Positions 8,642 through 16,414 are shown, counted from the stretch's first letter. The stretch: 64,000 nt of DNA from Verrucomicrobiia bacterium (GCA_011525695.1 WYBX01000096.1:1-64000); one strand, 5' to 3'. Numbers and translations are program-made. The notes: a model not told the origin generated them from the sequence alone.

Positions 8642-8899
8642 TTACTTCTTCGGCGCCGTGCCGCGCTTGAATTTCGTCGTGAACTTCTCGACCCGTCCGG
8701 CAGTGTCGACCAACCGCTTTTCGCCGGTGTAGGCGGGATGCGAATCCATCGTCACGTCGCGGAGCACGACGAAGTAGTCCTTGCCGTCAATCTGCTCCTT
8801 GCGGGCCGACTTCAGCGTGGACTTGGTGAGGAAACGCCTGCCGGTCGCGACATCGATGAAGCAGACGTTGTTGAGAGTGGGATGGCCTTCGGCTTTCAC
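8642..8899 (-). CDS. rpmE2: 50S ribosomal protein L31, type B (zinc-free form)
   Basis: This 85-residue protein is a component of the large ribosomal subunit at the subunit bridge. It matches type B L31: HP near the N terminus, SHPAYTGEKR, then VDTAGRVEKF. It carries one Cys only (Cys13) and therefore lacks the CxxC zinc ribbon of the C+ form. It lies 20 bp downstream of the L36 gene, with a terminator behind it, so the two form a small operon. In E. coli the analogous pair (ykgM-ykgO) is the zinc-starvation set controlled by Zur. No Zur-like box is apparent here, so the copies may be constitutive. Confidence 0.95.
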   Translation of the reverse strand: MKAEGHPTLNNVCFIDVATGRRFLTKSTLKSARKEQIDGKDYFVVLRDVTMDSHPAYTGEKRLVDTAGRVEKFTTKFKRGTAPKK

Positions 8900-8919
8900 G
8901 GCGGGAAATTTTGGAATGT

Positions 8920-9045
8920 TCAGCCCTGACGCGCCTTGTAACGCGGCTCGACCTTGTTGATCACGTAAATCTTGCCCTTGCGGCGCACGACCTGGCAGGC
9001 CGGGTGACGCTTCTTGGCCGATTTGATGGAGGAGACAACTTTCAT
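8920..9045 (-). CDS. rpmJ: 50S ribosomal protein L36, zinc-free type
   Basis: This 41-residue basic protein begins MKVVSSIKSAKKRH and ends NKVEPRYKARQG, the L36 pattern. It has a single Cys (residue 17) instead of the C-C-C-H zinc site, so it is the C- form. The start is fixed by the conserved MKV; longer in-frame extensions upstream are not conserved sequence. It is the first gene of the two-gene unit with rpmE2. Confidence 0.95.
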   Translation of the reverse strand: MKVVSSIKSAKKRHPACQVVRRKGKIYVINKVEPRYKARQG

Positions 9046-9098
9046 AAAAGTGGTGAAAGCATAGGCGGCCGCGGGGCCTGTCAACTGAATTGTCCCCT

Positions 9099-9187
9099 TG
9101 GCAGCCCGTCGGACTTGCAGTCGAGCGCAGCCAGCATCAATGCCATTTTTTTTCGGCAACCTGGCGGGCCTTGCTGACGGGCTGCCA
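9099..9187. repeat. 12-bp inverted repeats flanking 65 bp
   Basis: TGGCAGCCCGTC (9099-9110) and GACGGGCTGCCA (9176-9187) are perfect inverted repeats enclosing 65 bp that include an eight-T run. They sit in the gap between rpmJ and the yqgE-like gene. The structure could be a miniature mobile element remnant or a long hairpin. No open frame is inside. Confidence 0.5.
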
Positions 9188-9270
9188 GGCTCCGCGCGGG
9201 CGCGCGCCTTGGGGAAGAGGGTTCGCTGCGTTTCCGCGCGGGCGCTATGCCTGCGATACCGCGGCAACAC

Positions 9271-9825
9271 TCAGTTCTGCTCGGGGTGCTCGGGCTCGCC
9301 GGCCAGCAGCCGCCATTCCGCACCCTCCCGGCCCAGGACCGTCCGCCACAAGGTGTCATCCTGCGGATGGGTCAGCAAATCCTCCGGCACATCCGCCACG
9401 ATCCACGTGCGCACCTTCATCTCATTCTCCAGCTGCCCGGCCGACCAGCCCGAATAGCCCAGGAACCCGCGGACATGGGTTCCCTCCTCCGCCAGCAATT
9501 GCAGCGCCTTGTCCGGCTCGATTCCGAAGTGCAGCCGGAAGCCGTCCGACCGGGTCTGCCAGGCCGCCAGGACAAGCTGATCATTCTGAACCGGCCCACC
9601 AATAAACAGCGGCACGCCGGCCAGCGGCCCGAGCGCGAAGTCGCCGCTCAACTCGCCCAGCCGCTTGTGCATCGGGCGGTTGAGCACGACGCCCATCGCG
9701 CCCTCGGCATTGTGCGCCGACATCAGGATGACGCTGCGCCGGAAATTCGGGTCGCGCATCGAGGGGTGCGCCAGCAGCAGGGAGCCCGCCAGCGTATCCC
9801 GGGTGATCTTGCGGCGCTCACGCAT
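9271..9825 (-). CDS. YqgE/AlgH family protein (UPF0301)
   Basis: This 184-residue protein has the family pattern LAGSLLLAHPSM, then GAMGVVLNRPM, then PLFIGGPVQ and GYSGWSAGQLENE near the middle. The YqgE/AlgH fold is known structurally but its biochemical function is not established; alginate regulation in Pseudomonas is the historical association. It lies 27 bp downstream of the dCMP deaminase gene on the same strand and is probably co-transcribed with it. Confidence 0.93.
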   Translation of the reverse strand: MRERRKITRDTLAGSLLLAHPSMRDPNFRRSVILMSAHNAEGAMGVVLNRPMHKRLGELSGDFALGPLAGVPLFIGGPVQNDQLVLAAWQTRSDGFRLHFGIEPDKALQLLAEEGTHVRGFLGYSGWSAGQLENEMKVRTWIVADVPEDLLTHPQDDTLWRTVLGREGAEWRLLAGEPEHPEQN

Positions 9826-9852
9826 GGCAGTGGGACGGACCGGACCTCATGG

Positions 9853-10377
9853 TCAAAGTTTCAGCACCGTGACACCGGCGTCCGCCAGGAGCGGGGCCAC
9901 CAGCGGGTCGTTGGCGTAGTCAGCGCGATAACGAATCTGCGCGATGCCCGCCGCCGCCAGGATCTTGGCGCAGTTGATACAGGGATAATGGGTGACGTAG
10001 GCCACGCACCCCTCCACGGAACTTCCGCGCCGGGCCGCATCCGCAATCGCATTCTGTTCCGCATGGACCGTCGCCTGCTCGTGGCCGTCCCGCAGTCGCG
10101 AGACGTGGGGAGTGCCAGGGAGAAACCCGTTGTAGCCGGCGGCCACAATCCGGTTCTTCCGCTCGCCGCCCGTGACAATCACGCAGCCGACATGGAGTCG
10201 TTCGCAGTTCGATCGCGAGGCCATCAGCACTGCCGTGGCCATGAAGTACTCGTCCCACGACGGCCGGTGCGGAAAATTGGCCGCCGCCTCCGCAATGAGG
10301 TCGACCGGCAGCACGGGCACGGGTGGAACGGCGGGACTGTCGGGCGTGGAATTGGTGGGCAGCGTGGGCAGGCTCAT
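9853..10377 (-). CDS. cytidine/deoxycytidylate deaminase family protein (ComEB-like dCMP deaminase)
   Basis: This 174-residue protein probably deaminates dCMP to dUMP for thymidylate synthesis. The zinc site is complete: His105-Ala-Glu107 (TVHAEQNA) and PCINC at 132-136. The upstream CVIV and RIVAAGYNG segments fit dCMP deaminase better than cytidine deaminase. The first 35 residues are Pro-rich and poorly conserved. The start MSLPTLPT was chosen as the nearest upstream ATG; the long upstream open frame runs into the opposing methyltransferase gene and is not credible. It diverges from the polyketide operon by 72 bp. Confidence 0.92.
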   Translation of the reverse strand: MSLPTLPTNSTPDSPAVPPVPVLPVDLIAEAAANFPHRPSWDEYFMATAVLMASRSNCERLHVGCVIVTGGERKNRIVAAGYNGFLPGTPHVSRLRDGHEQATVHAEQNAIADAARRGSSVEGCVAYVTHYPCINCAKILAAAGIAQIRYRADYANDPLVAPLLADAGVTVLKL

Positions 10378-10449
10378 TGAATCTGCCTGCGACTCTGGAC
10401 AGCTGATGGTGGCCGGGCAACCTTCGACTGACGCACGCCCACCCCCTCG

Positions 10450-11094
10450 ATGCAACGCACGCTGCAGCCGGAACTCCTCGACTCGCTTCCCCCCGATCAT
10501 CCCGATGCGTTGCATAACCGGCGCGACCTGCGGCTGATCAACACGATTGTGGGTAATTACCGCTGGTTTTCCCGAATTTTGCCCCGGCTGCTGGAACCCT
10601 CCGAGATCTGCCTGGAAATTGGCGCCGGCACCGGCGAACTCGTCGCTTTCCTGGAAAAATCCGGGATTCGCACCGATGGGCTCGACCTCTGGGATCGGCC
10701 CGCCGATTGGCCGGCTGATCGGCAGTGGCACACCGCGGACCTGAGGCGGTTCCCCGGTTACGCCGATTACCCCGTGATTCTCGCCAATCTCATCCTGCAC
10801 CAGTTCACGGACGAAGAACTCGGCGCGCTTGGTGCACAATGGACAAAGACCGCGCGGGTGATCGTGGCCGCAGAGCCCGCTCGACGCCGCGGCTCCCAGG
10901 TGCTGTTCCGCGGAGTCGCGCCACTGTTCGGCGCAAGTCATGTCAGCCTGCATGACGCGCACGTGAGCATTGCGGCCGGGTTCCGCGATGACGAACTTCC
11001 GCGGCTGCTCGGACTCGAGCCGAGCCGATGGCGGATCCGCCGCCAGATCACCTGGCTGGGCATCTACCGGCTGGTCGCCGTGCGCGCACCATGA
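10450..11094 (+). CDS. class I SAM-dependent methyltransferase of the type III PKS operon
   Basis: This 214-residue protein has the SAM-binding motif I LEIGAGTGEL (residues 55-64). The next acidic strand ends in GLDLWD, and an ILANLILHQF segment follows at the motif IV position. The first 45 residues are a helical cap. Its stop codon overlaps the start of the flavoprotein gene (ATGA at 11091-11094), so the two are translationally coupled. In characterised bacterial operons such as Streptomyces srsABC, a type III PKS is paired with a methyltransferase and a flavin hydroxylase that tailor alkylresorcinols. That is the most likely role here, by context. Confidence 0.85.
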   Translation: MQRTLQPELLDSLPPDHPDALHNRRDLRLINTIVGNYRWFSRILPRLLEPSEICLEIGAGTGELVAFLEKSGIRTDGLDLWDRPADWPADRQWHTADLRRFPGYADYPVILANLILHQFTDEELGALGAQWTKTARVIVAAEPARRRGSQVLFRGVAPLFGASHVSLHDAHVSIAAGFRDDELPRLLGLEPSRWRIRRQITWLGIYRLVAVRAP

Positions 11095-12113
11095 CGCGCG
11101 CGGCTCCCATTGAAATCATTGGCGGCGGGCTGGCCGGTCTGTCGCTCGGTCTCGCGCTCCGCCGCGAGGCGGTGCCGGTCACGATTATCGAGGCTGGTGA
11201 ATATCCCCGGCACCGCGTGTGTGGCGAATTCATCACCGGGCTCGGATCCGGAACCGTTGCCCGGCTCGGGCTGGCTCCCTTCCTGGACGATGCGCGGCGG
11301 CACCGATCGGTCGGATGGTTCGCCGGTGAAAAGCCCGTCCAGATCCAGCAGATTCCCGAGCCCGCGCTCGGGCTGAGCCGCTATGCACTCGATGCACGAA
11401 TCGCCCGCGCCTTTGTCGCCGCCGGCGGCGAACTCCGCTGCCGCACCCGGCTGGCCCGACCCGACGACGCCCCCGGCCGTGTCATTGCCACCGGTCGCCG
11501 GCGCGGCCGTTCGCCATGGCTCGGGCTGAAGATCCATGTTGAAGCTCTCGAGCTGGCAGAGGATCTCGAGCTGCACCTGGGCGACCATGCCTATGTCGGG
11601 CTCGCCGGGATCGAGGATGGCCGGGTCAATGTGTGTGGATTGTTCCGCCGGCGGGCCGCCGACGGGCAGGGCCCCGCCCTGCTGCTGGGTTACCTGCGCG
11701 CGGCCGGGTTGGATGCACTCGCCACGCGGATCGCGGCCGGCAAACTCTGCCCGGAGTCATTCAGCGCGGTAGCCGCGCTGGAATTTTCCCAACGGATCGT
11801 GCCGACCGACCGGCTCGAGATCGGCGATGCCGGCGGGATGATCCCGCCCTTCACCGGGAACGGAATGAGCATGGCATTTCAAAGCGCGGAAGTCGCACTG
11901 GACCCTCTGCTCGGTTATGCCCACGGCCGGATCGGCTGGGCCGATGCCCGGCAGGCGATCCACACCGCGCTGCACCGGCATTTCCGGCTGCGGCTTGCTT
12001 CTGCCGGCGCACTGCATCCGTTCCTGCTGCGACCCTCGCGGCAGCGTTTCGTCGCCGCGCTCGGCCGGGCGCGGCTGCTGCCGTTCAAATCGCTTTACGC
12101 GACCCTGCACTGA
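11091..12113 (+). CDS. FAD-dependent oxidoreductase (geranylgeranyl-reductase/hydroxylase-like)
   Basis: This 340-residue flavoprotein has an N-terminal dinucleotide-binding motif GGGLAG (11-16). A CGEF segment follows around 44-47, typical of the geranylgeranyl reductase and halogenase-like group. The second FAD contact GDAGGMIPPFTGNG is at about 245-258. The start is the ATG overlapping the methyltransferase stop codon. It lies between the methyltransferase and the type III PKS, all in the same direction, so it probably oxidises or reduces the polyketide product. The exact reaction (hydroxylation or double-bond reduction) cannot be read from sequence. Confidence 0.87.
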   Translation: MTRAAPIEIIGGGLAGLSLGLALRREAVPVTIIEAGEYPRHRVCGEFITGLGSGTVARLGLAPFLDDARRHRSVGWFAGEKPVQIQQIPEPALGLSRYALDARIARAFVAAGGELRCRTRLARPDDAPGRVIATGRRRGRSPWLGLKIHVEALELAEDLELHLGDHAYVGLAGIEDGRVNVCGLFRRRAADGQGPALLLGYLRAAGLDALATRIAAGKLCPESFSAVAALEFSQRIVPTDRLEIGDAGGMIPPFTGNGMSMAFQSAEVALDPLLGYAHGRIGWADARQAIHTALHRHFRLRLASAGALHPFLLRPSRQRFVAALGRARLLPFKSLYATLH

Positions 12114-12120
12114 ATCCCCG

Positions 12121-12242
12121 CCGGACCTCAATCCTCTGTCCTCCGCCCACCGCCCTCCGTCCCATCCACAGTCGTCTGTCATCCGCCGTCCGTCGTCTGT
12201 CGTCTGTCGTCAGTCCTCCGTCCTCCGTCCTCCGTCCTCTGG
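12121..12242. repeat. pyrimidine-rich low-complexity tract
   Basis: The gap between the flavoprotein and PKS genes is built of degenerate short tandem units of the CCTCCGT and TCGTCTG kind, ending directly at the PKS start codon. It is a direct-repeat tract liable to slippage. The plus strand here is almost free of G-A-rich segments, so no Shine-Dalgarno is present before the PKS apart from GGA just before the ATG. Confidence 0.7.
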
Positions 12243-12243
12243 A

Positions 12244-13278
12244 ATGTACCTTCACGCCCTCGCCACCGCCGTGCCCGACGCCAGCTACACGCAGGCGGAA
12301 TGCTGGGACATTGCCCGGCAGTCGGGCGTCCGCGACCGGTTGAAGAAGCGATCGATGCTGATCCTGCAGTCGATTCTCCGGGGGGAGCATGGCATCGAGC
12401 GGCGCCATTTCGCGCTGCCCAATATCGCCGGCGTCTTTGATCTCACCTCGGACGAGCTGAACGCCGCGTTTCGCCAGGCGGCCCCCCGACTCGCCGGCCG
12501 GGCGCTAACCCGCGCGCTCGAGCAGGCCGGGCTGCGCGCCTCCGAACTCGATGCGCTCCTCGTCTGCACCTGCACCGGCTACCTCTGCCCGGGCGTAAGC
12601 AGTTACGTGGCGGAATCGCTGGGCCTGCGGGCCAACGCCCATCTGCAGGATCTCGTCGGGCTCGGCTGCGGGGCCGCCATTCCCATGCTCCGCGCCGCCA
12701 GCCATATTCTCGCCGCCGAGCCGGACGCGCGCGTGGCGTGCATCGCGGTCGAGGTGTGCTCCGCCGCCTTCTACCTCGACGACGATCCCGGCGTGATCAT
12801 CAGCGCCTGCCTGTTCGGTGACGGCGCCGCTGCGAGCATCTGGCGCGGTTCTCCCCACGGGCTGCCGCTCCGGGCGTTCGATTTTCAGACCACGCACGTC
12901 CCGGAACACCGCGACAAGCTGCGGTTCGAGCAGCGCGACGGGAAGCTCCGGAACCTTCTCCACCGCACCGTGCCGGAACTCGCCGCCGAGGCGGTGGGCC
13001 GCCTTTGGCGCGAACGCGGACCGCGGCCGGTCGCACGCGTCGTCAGCCACGCCGGTGGCCGCGACGTGCTCGAGGCGCTCGCCCCCGTGGTCGCGCCGCA
13101 CTCGCTCGATGCCAGCGCCCGGGTGCTCCGCGACCAGGGCAACATGAGCAGCCCGTCCGTCCTCTTCGCACTGGAGGAGACGCTGAAGGCCGAATCGCCC
13201 AACGGCACCGGCGACTTCTGGCTGGTCACCTTCGGCGCCGGCTTCAGTGCGCACAGCTGCCGGTTTGGCACCGGTTGA
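12244..13278 (+). CDS. type III polyketide synthase (chalcone synthase-like)
   Basis: This 344-residue thiolase-fold enzyme would condense malonyl-CoA units onto an acyl starter. The catalytic triad is complete: Cys142 (GLGCGAA), His269 (VSHAGG) and Asn300 (GNMSSPSV). GDGAAA at about 192-197 is also typical. The start MYLHALATAVP was chosen because it aligns with the conserved N-terminal strand of the family. Long-chain acyl starters and alkylresorcinol or alkylpyrone products are typical of bacterial members in such operons, but substrate choice is not deducible here. It is the third gene of the operon with the methyltransferase and flavoprotein. Confidence 0.94.
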   Translation: MYLHALATAVPDASYTQAECWDIARQSGVRDRLKKRSMLILQSILRGEHGIERRHFALPNIAGVFDLTSDELNAAFRQAAPRLAGRALTRALEQAGLRASELDALLVCTCTGYLCPGVSSYVAESLGLRANAHLQDLVGLGCGAAIPMLRAASHILAAEPDARVACIAVEVCSAAFYLDDDPGVIISACLFGDGAAASIWRGSPHGLPLRAFDFQTTHVPEHRDKLRFEQRDGKLRNLLHRTVPELAAEAVGRLWRERGPRPVARVVSHAGGRDVLEALAPVVAPHSLDASARVLRDQGNMSSPSVLFALEETLKAESPNGTGDFWLVTFGAGFSAHSCRFGTG

Positions 13279-13388
13279 AATCGATTCAACGGCTTCGTTT
13301 TCCATCGGCGCTTCGCGCGTATTCGCGTGATTAGCGGGAGGCCATCTGCATCATTGCGAATCAGAACCCAGCCAGCGAAAGCCTCATC

Positions 13389-14144
13389 ATGTCCGCCCAA
13401 CTCGACGATCTCGTCCGCTATTGTGACGCGCGCACCCGCCGCGCCGCCTTCAAGGACGCTCCCGGTGCCTGCAACGGCCTCCAGGTGGCCAACCATGGCC
13501 GGGTGACGAAGATTGGCGCCGCCGTCGACGCCGGCGCGGAGCCGTTTCGCCGCGCGGTCGCAGCCGGTGTCGACTTCCTGATCGTCCATCATGGGATGTA
13601 CTGGGACATGCCCCGCCCGCTGACAGGCCCGGTTTACGAGCGTGTCGCCACCCTCGTCCGCGGCAATTGTGCGCTGTATTCCAGCCACCTGCCACTCGAT
13701 GGGCATCCCGAGATCGGCAACAACGCGCTGCTCGCCCGGCAGCTCGGACTCAAGCCCTCCCGGCCATTCCTGGTCCGCGACGGCGAGGCCATCGGCCGGA
13801 TTGCCCGGACGGGCATGACCCGGGCTGCGCTGCGCACGAAACTCGAGGCGCTTTATCCACGGGTCGTCGCGATCGAATGCGGCGCCGCGAAGCCGGGCTC
13901 AGTCGCCTTCTGCAGCGGCTCGGGCAACAGCGCGGTGCCCGAACTGGCGTCAGCCGGAGTGGATACACTGGTCACCGGGGAACTCCGGGAGGAGTGGTTC
14001 AACCGGGCGCAGGAGGAGAAGCTGAACCTCTATCTTTGCGGCCATTACGCGACCGAGGTCCACGGGGTGAAGGCGCTCGCGGCCGAATTGGCGCGAAAAT
14101 TCCGGCTGCCCTGGGAGTTCATCGCCACCGAAAATCCGCTGTGA
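13389..14144 (+). CDS. Nif3-like dinuclear metal centre protein
   Basis: This 251-residue protein belongs to the Nif3/YbgI family, which has a dinuclear metal site and has been linked to GTP cyclohydrolase-I-type activity; its role is uncertain. The metal ligands are visible: His67 and His68 in IVHHGMYW, and His219 and Glu223 in CGHYATEVHG. The typical N-terminal NGLQVAN is also present. It is the first of four genes read in one direction (Nif3-like, aroQ, NusG-like, DUF721), with about 85 bp before aroQ. Confidence 0.93.
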   Translation: MSAQLDDLVRYCDARTRRAAFKDAPGACNGLQVANHGRVTKIGAAVDAGAEPFRRAVAAGVDFLIVHHGMYWDMPRPLTGPVYERVATLVRGNCALYSSHLPLDGHPEIGNNALLARQLGLKPSRPFLVRDGEAIGRIARTGMTRAALRTKLEALYPRVVAIECGAAKPGSVAFCSGSGNSAVPELASAGVDTLVTGELREEWFNRAQEEKLNLYLCGHYATEVHGVKALAAELARKFRLPWEFIATENPL

Positions 14145-14227
14145 CGCCGGCCGCACGCCGGGGGTGGGCCGCGAATGATTCCTTGGCAACCGCCGGCAAT
14201 TCGCGTGCAGTCGCGGCCGACGTCCCG

Positions 14228-14656
14228 ATGAAGAAAATCGCCATCCTGAATGGGCCCAACCTCGACCGGCTGGGCCGCCGCGAGCCGGAAATCTACGGCC
14301 GCGCAACGCTGGCCGACCTGGAGCAGGCCCTGCGGGCGGAATTCGGCGCCGTGGCGCAGCTCGAATTCTTCCAATCCAACCACGAAGGCGCGCTGATCGA
14401 CAAGGTGGCCGCCCTCGCGGACGCGAAGTTCGACGGCCTCGTGCTCAATGGCGGCGCGCTCACCCATACCAGCGTCGCGCTGCGCGACGCCCTGCTCGGC
14501 GCGCATCTGCCGACAGTGGAGGTCCACATCTCGAACCTGTACCAGCGCGAACATTTCCGGCACACCTCGCTGACGGCTCCCGCCTGCCGCGCGGTCATTA
14601 CCGGGCTCGGGCTCGAGGGCTATCACGCCGCCGTGCGTTTTCTCCTGAAGCTTTGA
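14228..14656 (+). CDS. aroQ: 3-dehydroquinate dehydratase, type II
   Basis: This 142-residue enzyme of the shikimate pathway converts 3-dehydroquinate to 3-dehydroshikimate. ILNGPNLDRLGRREPEIYG contains the catalytic Tyr23 in its flexible loop, NHEG is at 51-54 and the catalytic His100 is in EVHISN. The usual NPGAYTHTS motif reads NGGALTHTS, so two positions of the substrate loop are substituted. The fold and key acids appear intact. The ATG at 14228 was chosen at the conserved MKKIAILNGPN. The stop codon is directly followed by the NusG-like gene. Confidence 0.95.
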   Translation: MKKIAILNGPNLDRLGRREPEIYGRATLADLEQALRAEFGAVAQLEFFQSNHEGALIDKVAALADAKFDGLVLNGGALTHTSVALRDALLGAHLPTVEVHISNLYQREHFRHTSLTAPACRAVITGLGLEGYHAAVRFLLKL

Positions 14657-14658
14657 GC

Positions 14659-15150
14659 ATGGCCGACTCCTACTGGCTGGTCTGTCACACCAAGCCCCGG
14701 TGTGAAAAAAAATTCGCCGCCCTGATGGCAGCCGAGAAGTTCGAGCACTACCTGCCGCTGATCGACAGCATCCGCCGCTATGGCCAGCAGACGAAGAGCT
14801 TCACCAAGCCGCTGTTCCCCGGCTACGTCTTTGCCCAGGTGCCGGTCGAGAAGAAGACCCGCATCTACCAGCAGGACCTGCTCGCCCGGGCCATCGTCGT
14901 GGAGGACGTGCCGGGATTCCTCCGCCAGCTCGAGGACGTGCGCAGGATCGTCGCCTCCGGGCTCGAGATGAGCGTGATGCCCTTCCTCACCAAGGGCCGG
15001 CGCGTCAAAATCGTCGGCGGCCCGCTGCATGGGGTCGAGGGCTTCGTCGACAACCCATCCAACCCGCGGGGCGTCATCATTTCCGTCGATGTCCTGCAGC
15101 AGGGCCTGCTCGTCAAGCTGCCCGCCGCCAACCTGCAGGCGCTGCCCTGA
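14659..15150 (+). CDS. NusG-like transcription elongation factor (NusG/RfaH paralogue)
   Basis: This 163-residue protein has an N-terminal NGN domain (WLVCHTKPRCEKK, then FPGYVFAQVPVE at about 50-62). A C-terminal KOW domain follows (GRRVKIVGGPLHGVEGFV). It is not next to secE or rplK as the housekeeping nusG is, and the NGN sequence is closer to the specialised RfaH/UpxY/LoaP branch. It may therefore be an operon-specific antiterminator, although assignment as the only NusG cannot be excluded. The ATG at 14659 starts 3 bp after the aroQ stop codon; an upstream TTG overlaps that stop. Confidence 0.85.
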   Translation: MADSYWLVCHTKPRCEKKFAALMAAEKFEHYLPLIDSIRRYGQQTKSFTKPLFPGYVFAQVPVEKKTRIYQQDLLARAIVVEDVPGFLRQLEDVRRIVASGLEMSVMPFLTKGRRVKIVGGPLHGVEGFVDNPSNPRGVIISVDVLQQGLLVKLPAANLQALP

Positions 15151-15217
15151 AACCGACCGCGGCTGGAGGCTCGCCAAACGCCGCCGGCCGCGTTGATTGG
15201 CACCACCGCGATCCGCC

Positions 15218-15604
15218 ATGCCTGCTTCCGAACCGCACCGCTTCAGCAAGATCGCCGAGCGGCTGATCGCGGACTTCCGCCAGGTGGGCGATGACGATCC
15301 GCCCCGCGCCCGCCGCCGGCCGACGCGGGAGCTGGCGGAGCTGATTGAGGAGTTGCTGCAGAAGAACCAGATTGGCCGGACCTCTCCCGAGCAGGCGATC
15401 CGCGACCGATGGACGGAAATCGTGGGGGCGGCGAACGCCTCCTATTCCCATCCGGCCCGGATCGAGCGGAACCAGCTGATCGTGCTGGCCGCCCATTCGG
15501 TGGTCCGCAGCGAGCTCTTTCATCACCGCGCCGAGATCGTGGAGCGGGTGCGGAAGCTGCCCGGCTGCGGGAATGTCAAGTCGCTGAACCTTCGGGCGGG
15601 ATAG
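15218..15604 (+). CDS. DUF721 (DciA-like) protein
   Basis: This 128-residue basic protein has the DUF721 signature in its second half: RDRWTEIVG, then HPARIERNQLIVLAAHSVVR, followed by a short helix and NVKSLNLRAG. DciA, the ancestral bacterial helicase operator that loads DnaB, belongs to this family, so a replication role is plausible. The ATG at 15218 is preferred over an in-frame TTG seven codons upstream. It closes the four-gene run begun by the Nif3-like gene. Confidence 0.85.
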   Translation: MPASEPHRFSKIAERLIADFRQVGDDDPPRARRRPTRELAELIEELLQKNQIGRTSPEQAIRDRWTEIVGAANASYSHPARIERNQLIVLAAHSVVRSELFHHRAEIVERVRKLPGCGNVKSLNLRAG

Positions 15605-16147
15605 CGGCCCTTATGAACCCCGTCATGATGAGCAACCGGCGCTGAGGCCTGCGGCATCGAGGGGGATCCGGCGCCCCACCGCGTCGTGTGAGACCTCCTC
15701 ACGTTGGCCCAGGCTGGGATGAAACGGGCCTTTGGCCCTCCGGCCCTCCATTCTGCGGTCCGGGAGCGCTTCGATTCCAATTCCCCTATTGGGACCGACA
15801 CGTCGCAGAAATATTGCATTTTGGGATTGAATCGAACGCTCGACTGCCCATTCCCGTTCGAACCCCAGTTTGGCTTCGAATCCCGCAATCGATCTTCCCC
15901 TTCCCCTGCCGGCTTTTTTGCGGCCTCTTGGCATCAAAAAATTCGCTTGCGCGGTGCTCCGCGTTTCCGGAATCTGCCACCTTGCGTTAGTGGAATCCCG
16001 TCGGTTGCGGGGTCCCGCCATGACTGGCCCCGATCGGTATCGGGGTTGGAACGGTAACGCCGGCCAGGCCCGATTTCCAGTCGGGCGGGGCGGGCGTCAC
16101 GGAGTCCACCCGGGCTCCCGTCAGTCGTGAAATCATCCACCAAACCA
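15605..16147. other. non-coding region before rpsO, with a repeat remnant
   Basis: No gene is recognisable in these 540 bp. At 15702-15738 there is a reversed fragment of the dispersed A-type repeat: read on the minus strand it contains CATCCCAGCCTGGGCCAACG, as in the copies at 24838, 32149 and 36693. The last 120 bp are the rpsO leader. Confidence 0.6.
16028..16086 (+). promoter_or_regulatory. rpsO leader hairpins
   Basis: Two hairpins lie 60-120 bp upstream of rpsO. CCCCGAT, loop CGGT, ATCGGGG (16028-16045) is a perfect 7-bp stem. GCCCGA, loop TTTCCAG, TCGGGC (16068-16086) is a perfect 6-bp stem. S15 represses its own mRNA in several bacteria through leader structures, so these are candidates for such a control element. 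Direct similarity to a known S15 leader class was not established. Confidence 0.4.
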
Positions 16148-16414
16148 ATGTCCACCACAGTCGTTAAACCCGAAATCATCAACGAATACAGAACTCACGA
16201 CAAAGATACCGGCTCGTCCGAAGTCCAAGTCGCGCTGCTGACCGCCCGGATCAATCATTTGACCGAGCACCTGCGCACCCATCGGAAGGATTTCCACTCG
16301 CGCCGCGGGCTTCTGCAGATGGCTTCCCGCCGCCGCAAGCTCCTCGACTACCTCAAACGGCATAACCTGCCAAAGTACAACGAGCTGCTACAAAAGCTGA
16401 ATCTTCGCAAATAA
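16148..16414 (+). CDS. rpsO: 30S ribosomal protein S15
   Basis: This 88-residue protein binds 16S rRNA in the central domain. Characteristic segments are GSSEVQVALLTARI, LTEHLRTHRKDFHSRRGL and ASRRRKLLDYLK. The ATG at 16148 (MSTTVVKPEII) gives the usual length; an in-frame GTG at 16127 would add seven residues. The gene is followed by an intrinsic terminator and then by pnp, the classical rpsO-pnp order. Confidence 0.98.
   Translation: MSTTVVKPEIINEYRTHDKDTGSSEVQVALLTARINHLTEHLRTHRKDFHSRRGLLQMASRRRKLLDYLKRHNLPKYNELLQKLNLRK

Noticed and set aside
8920..9270. 116-residue version of L36
   Set aside because: Only the last 41 residues are L36; the extension is the non-coding gap containing the inverted repeats.
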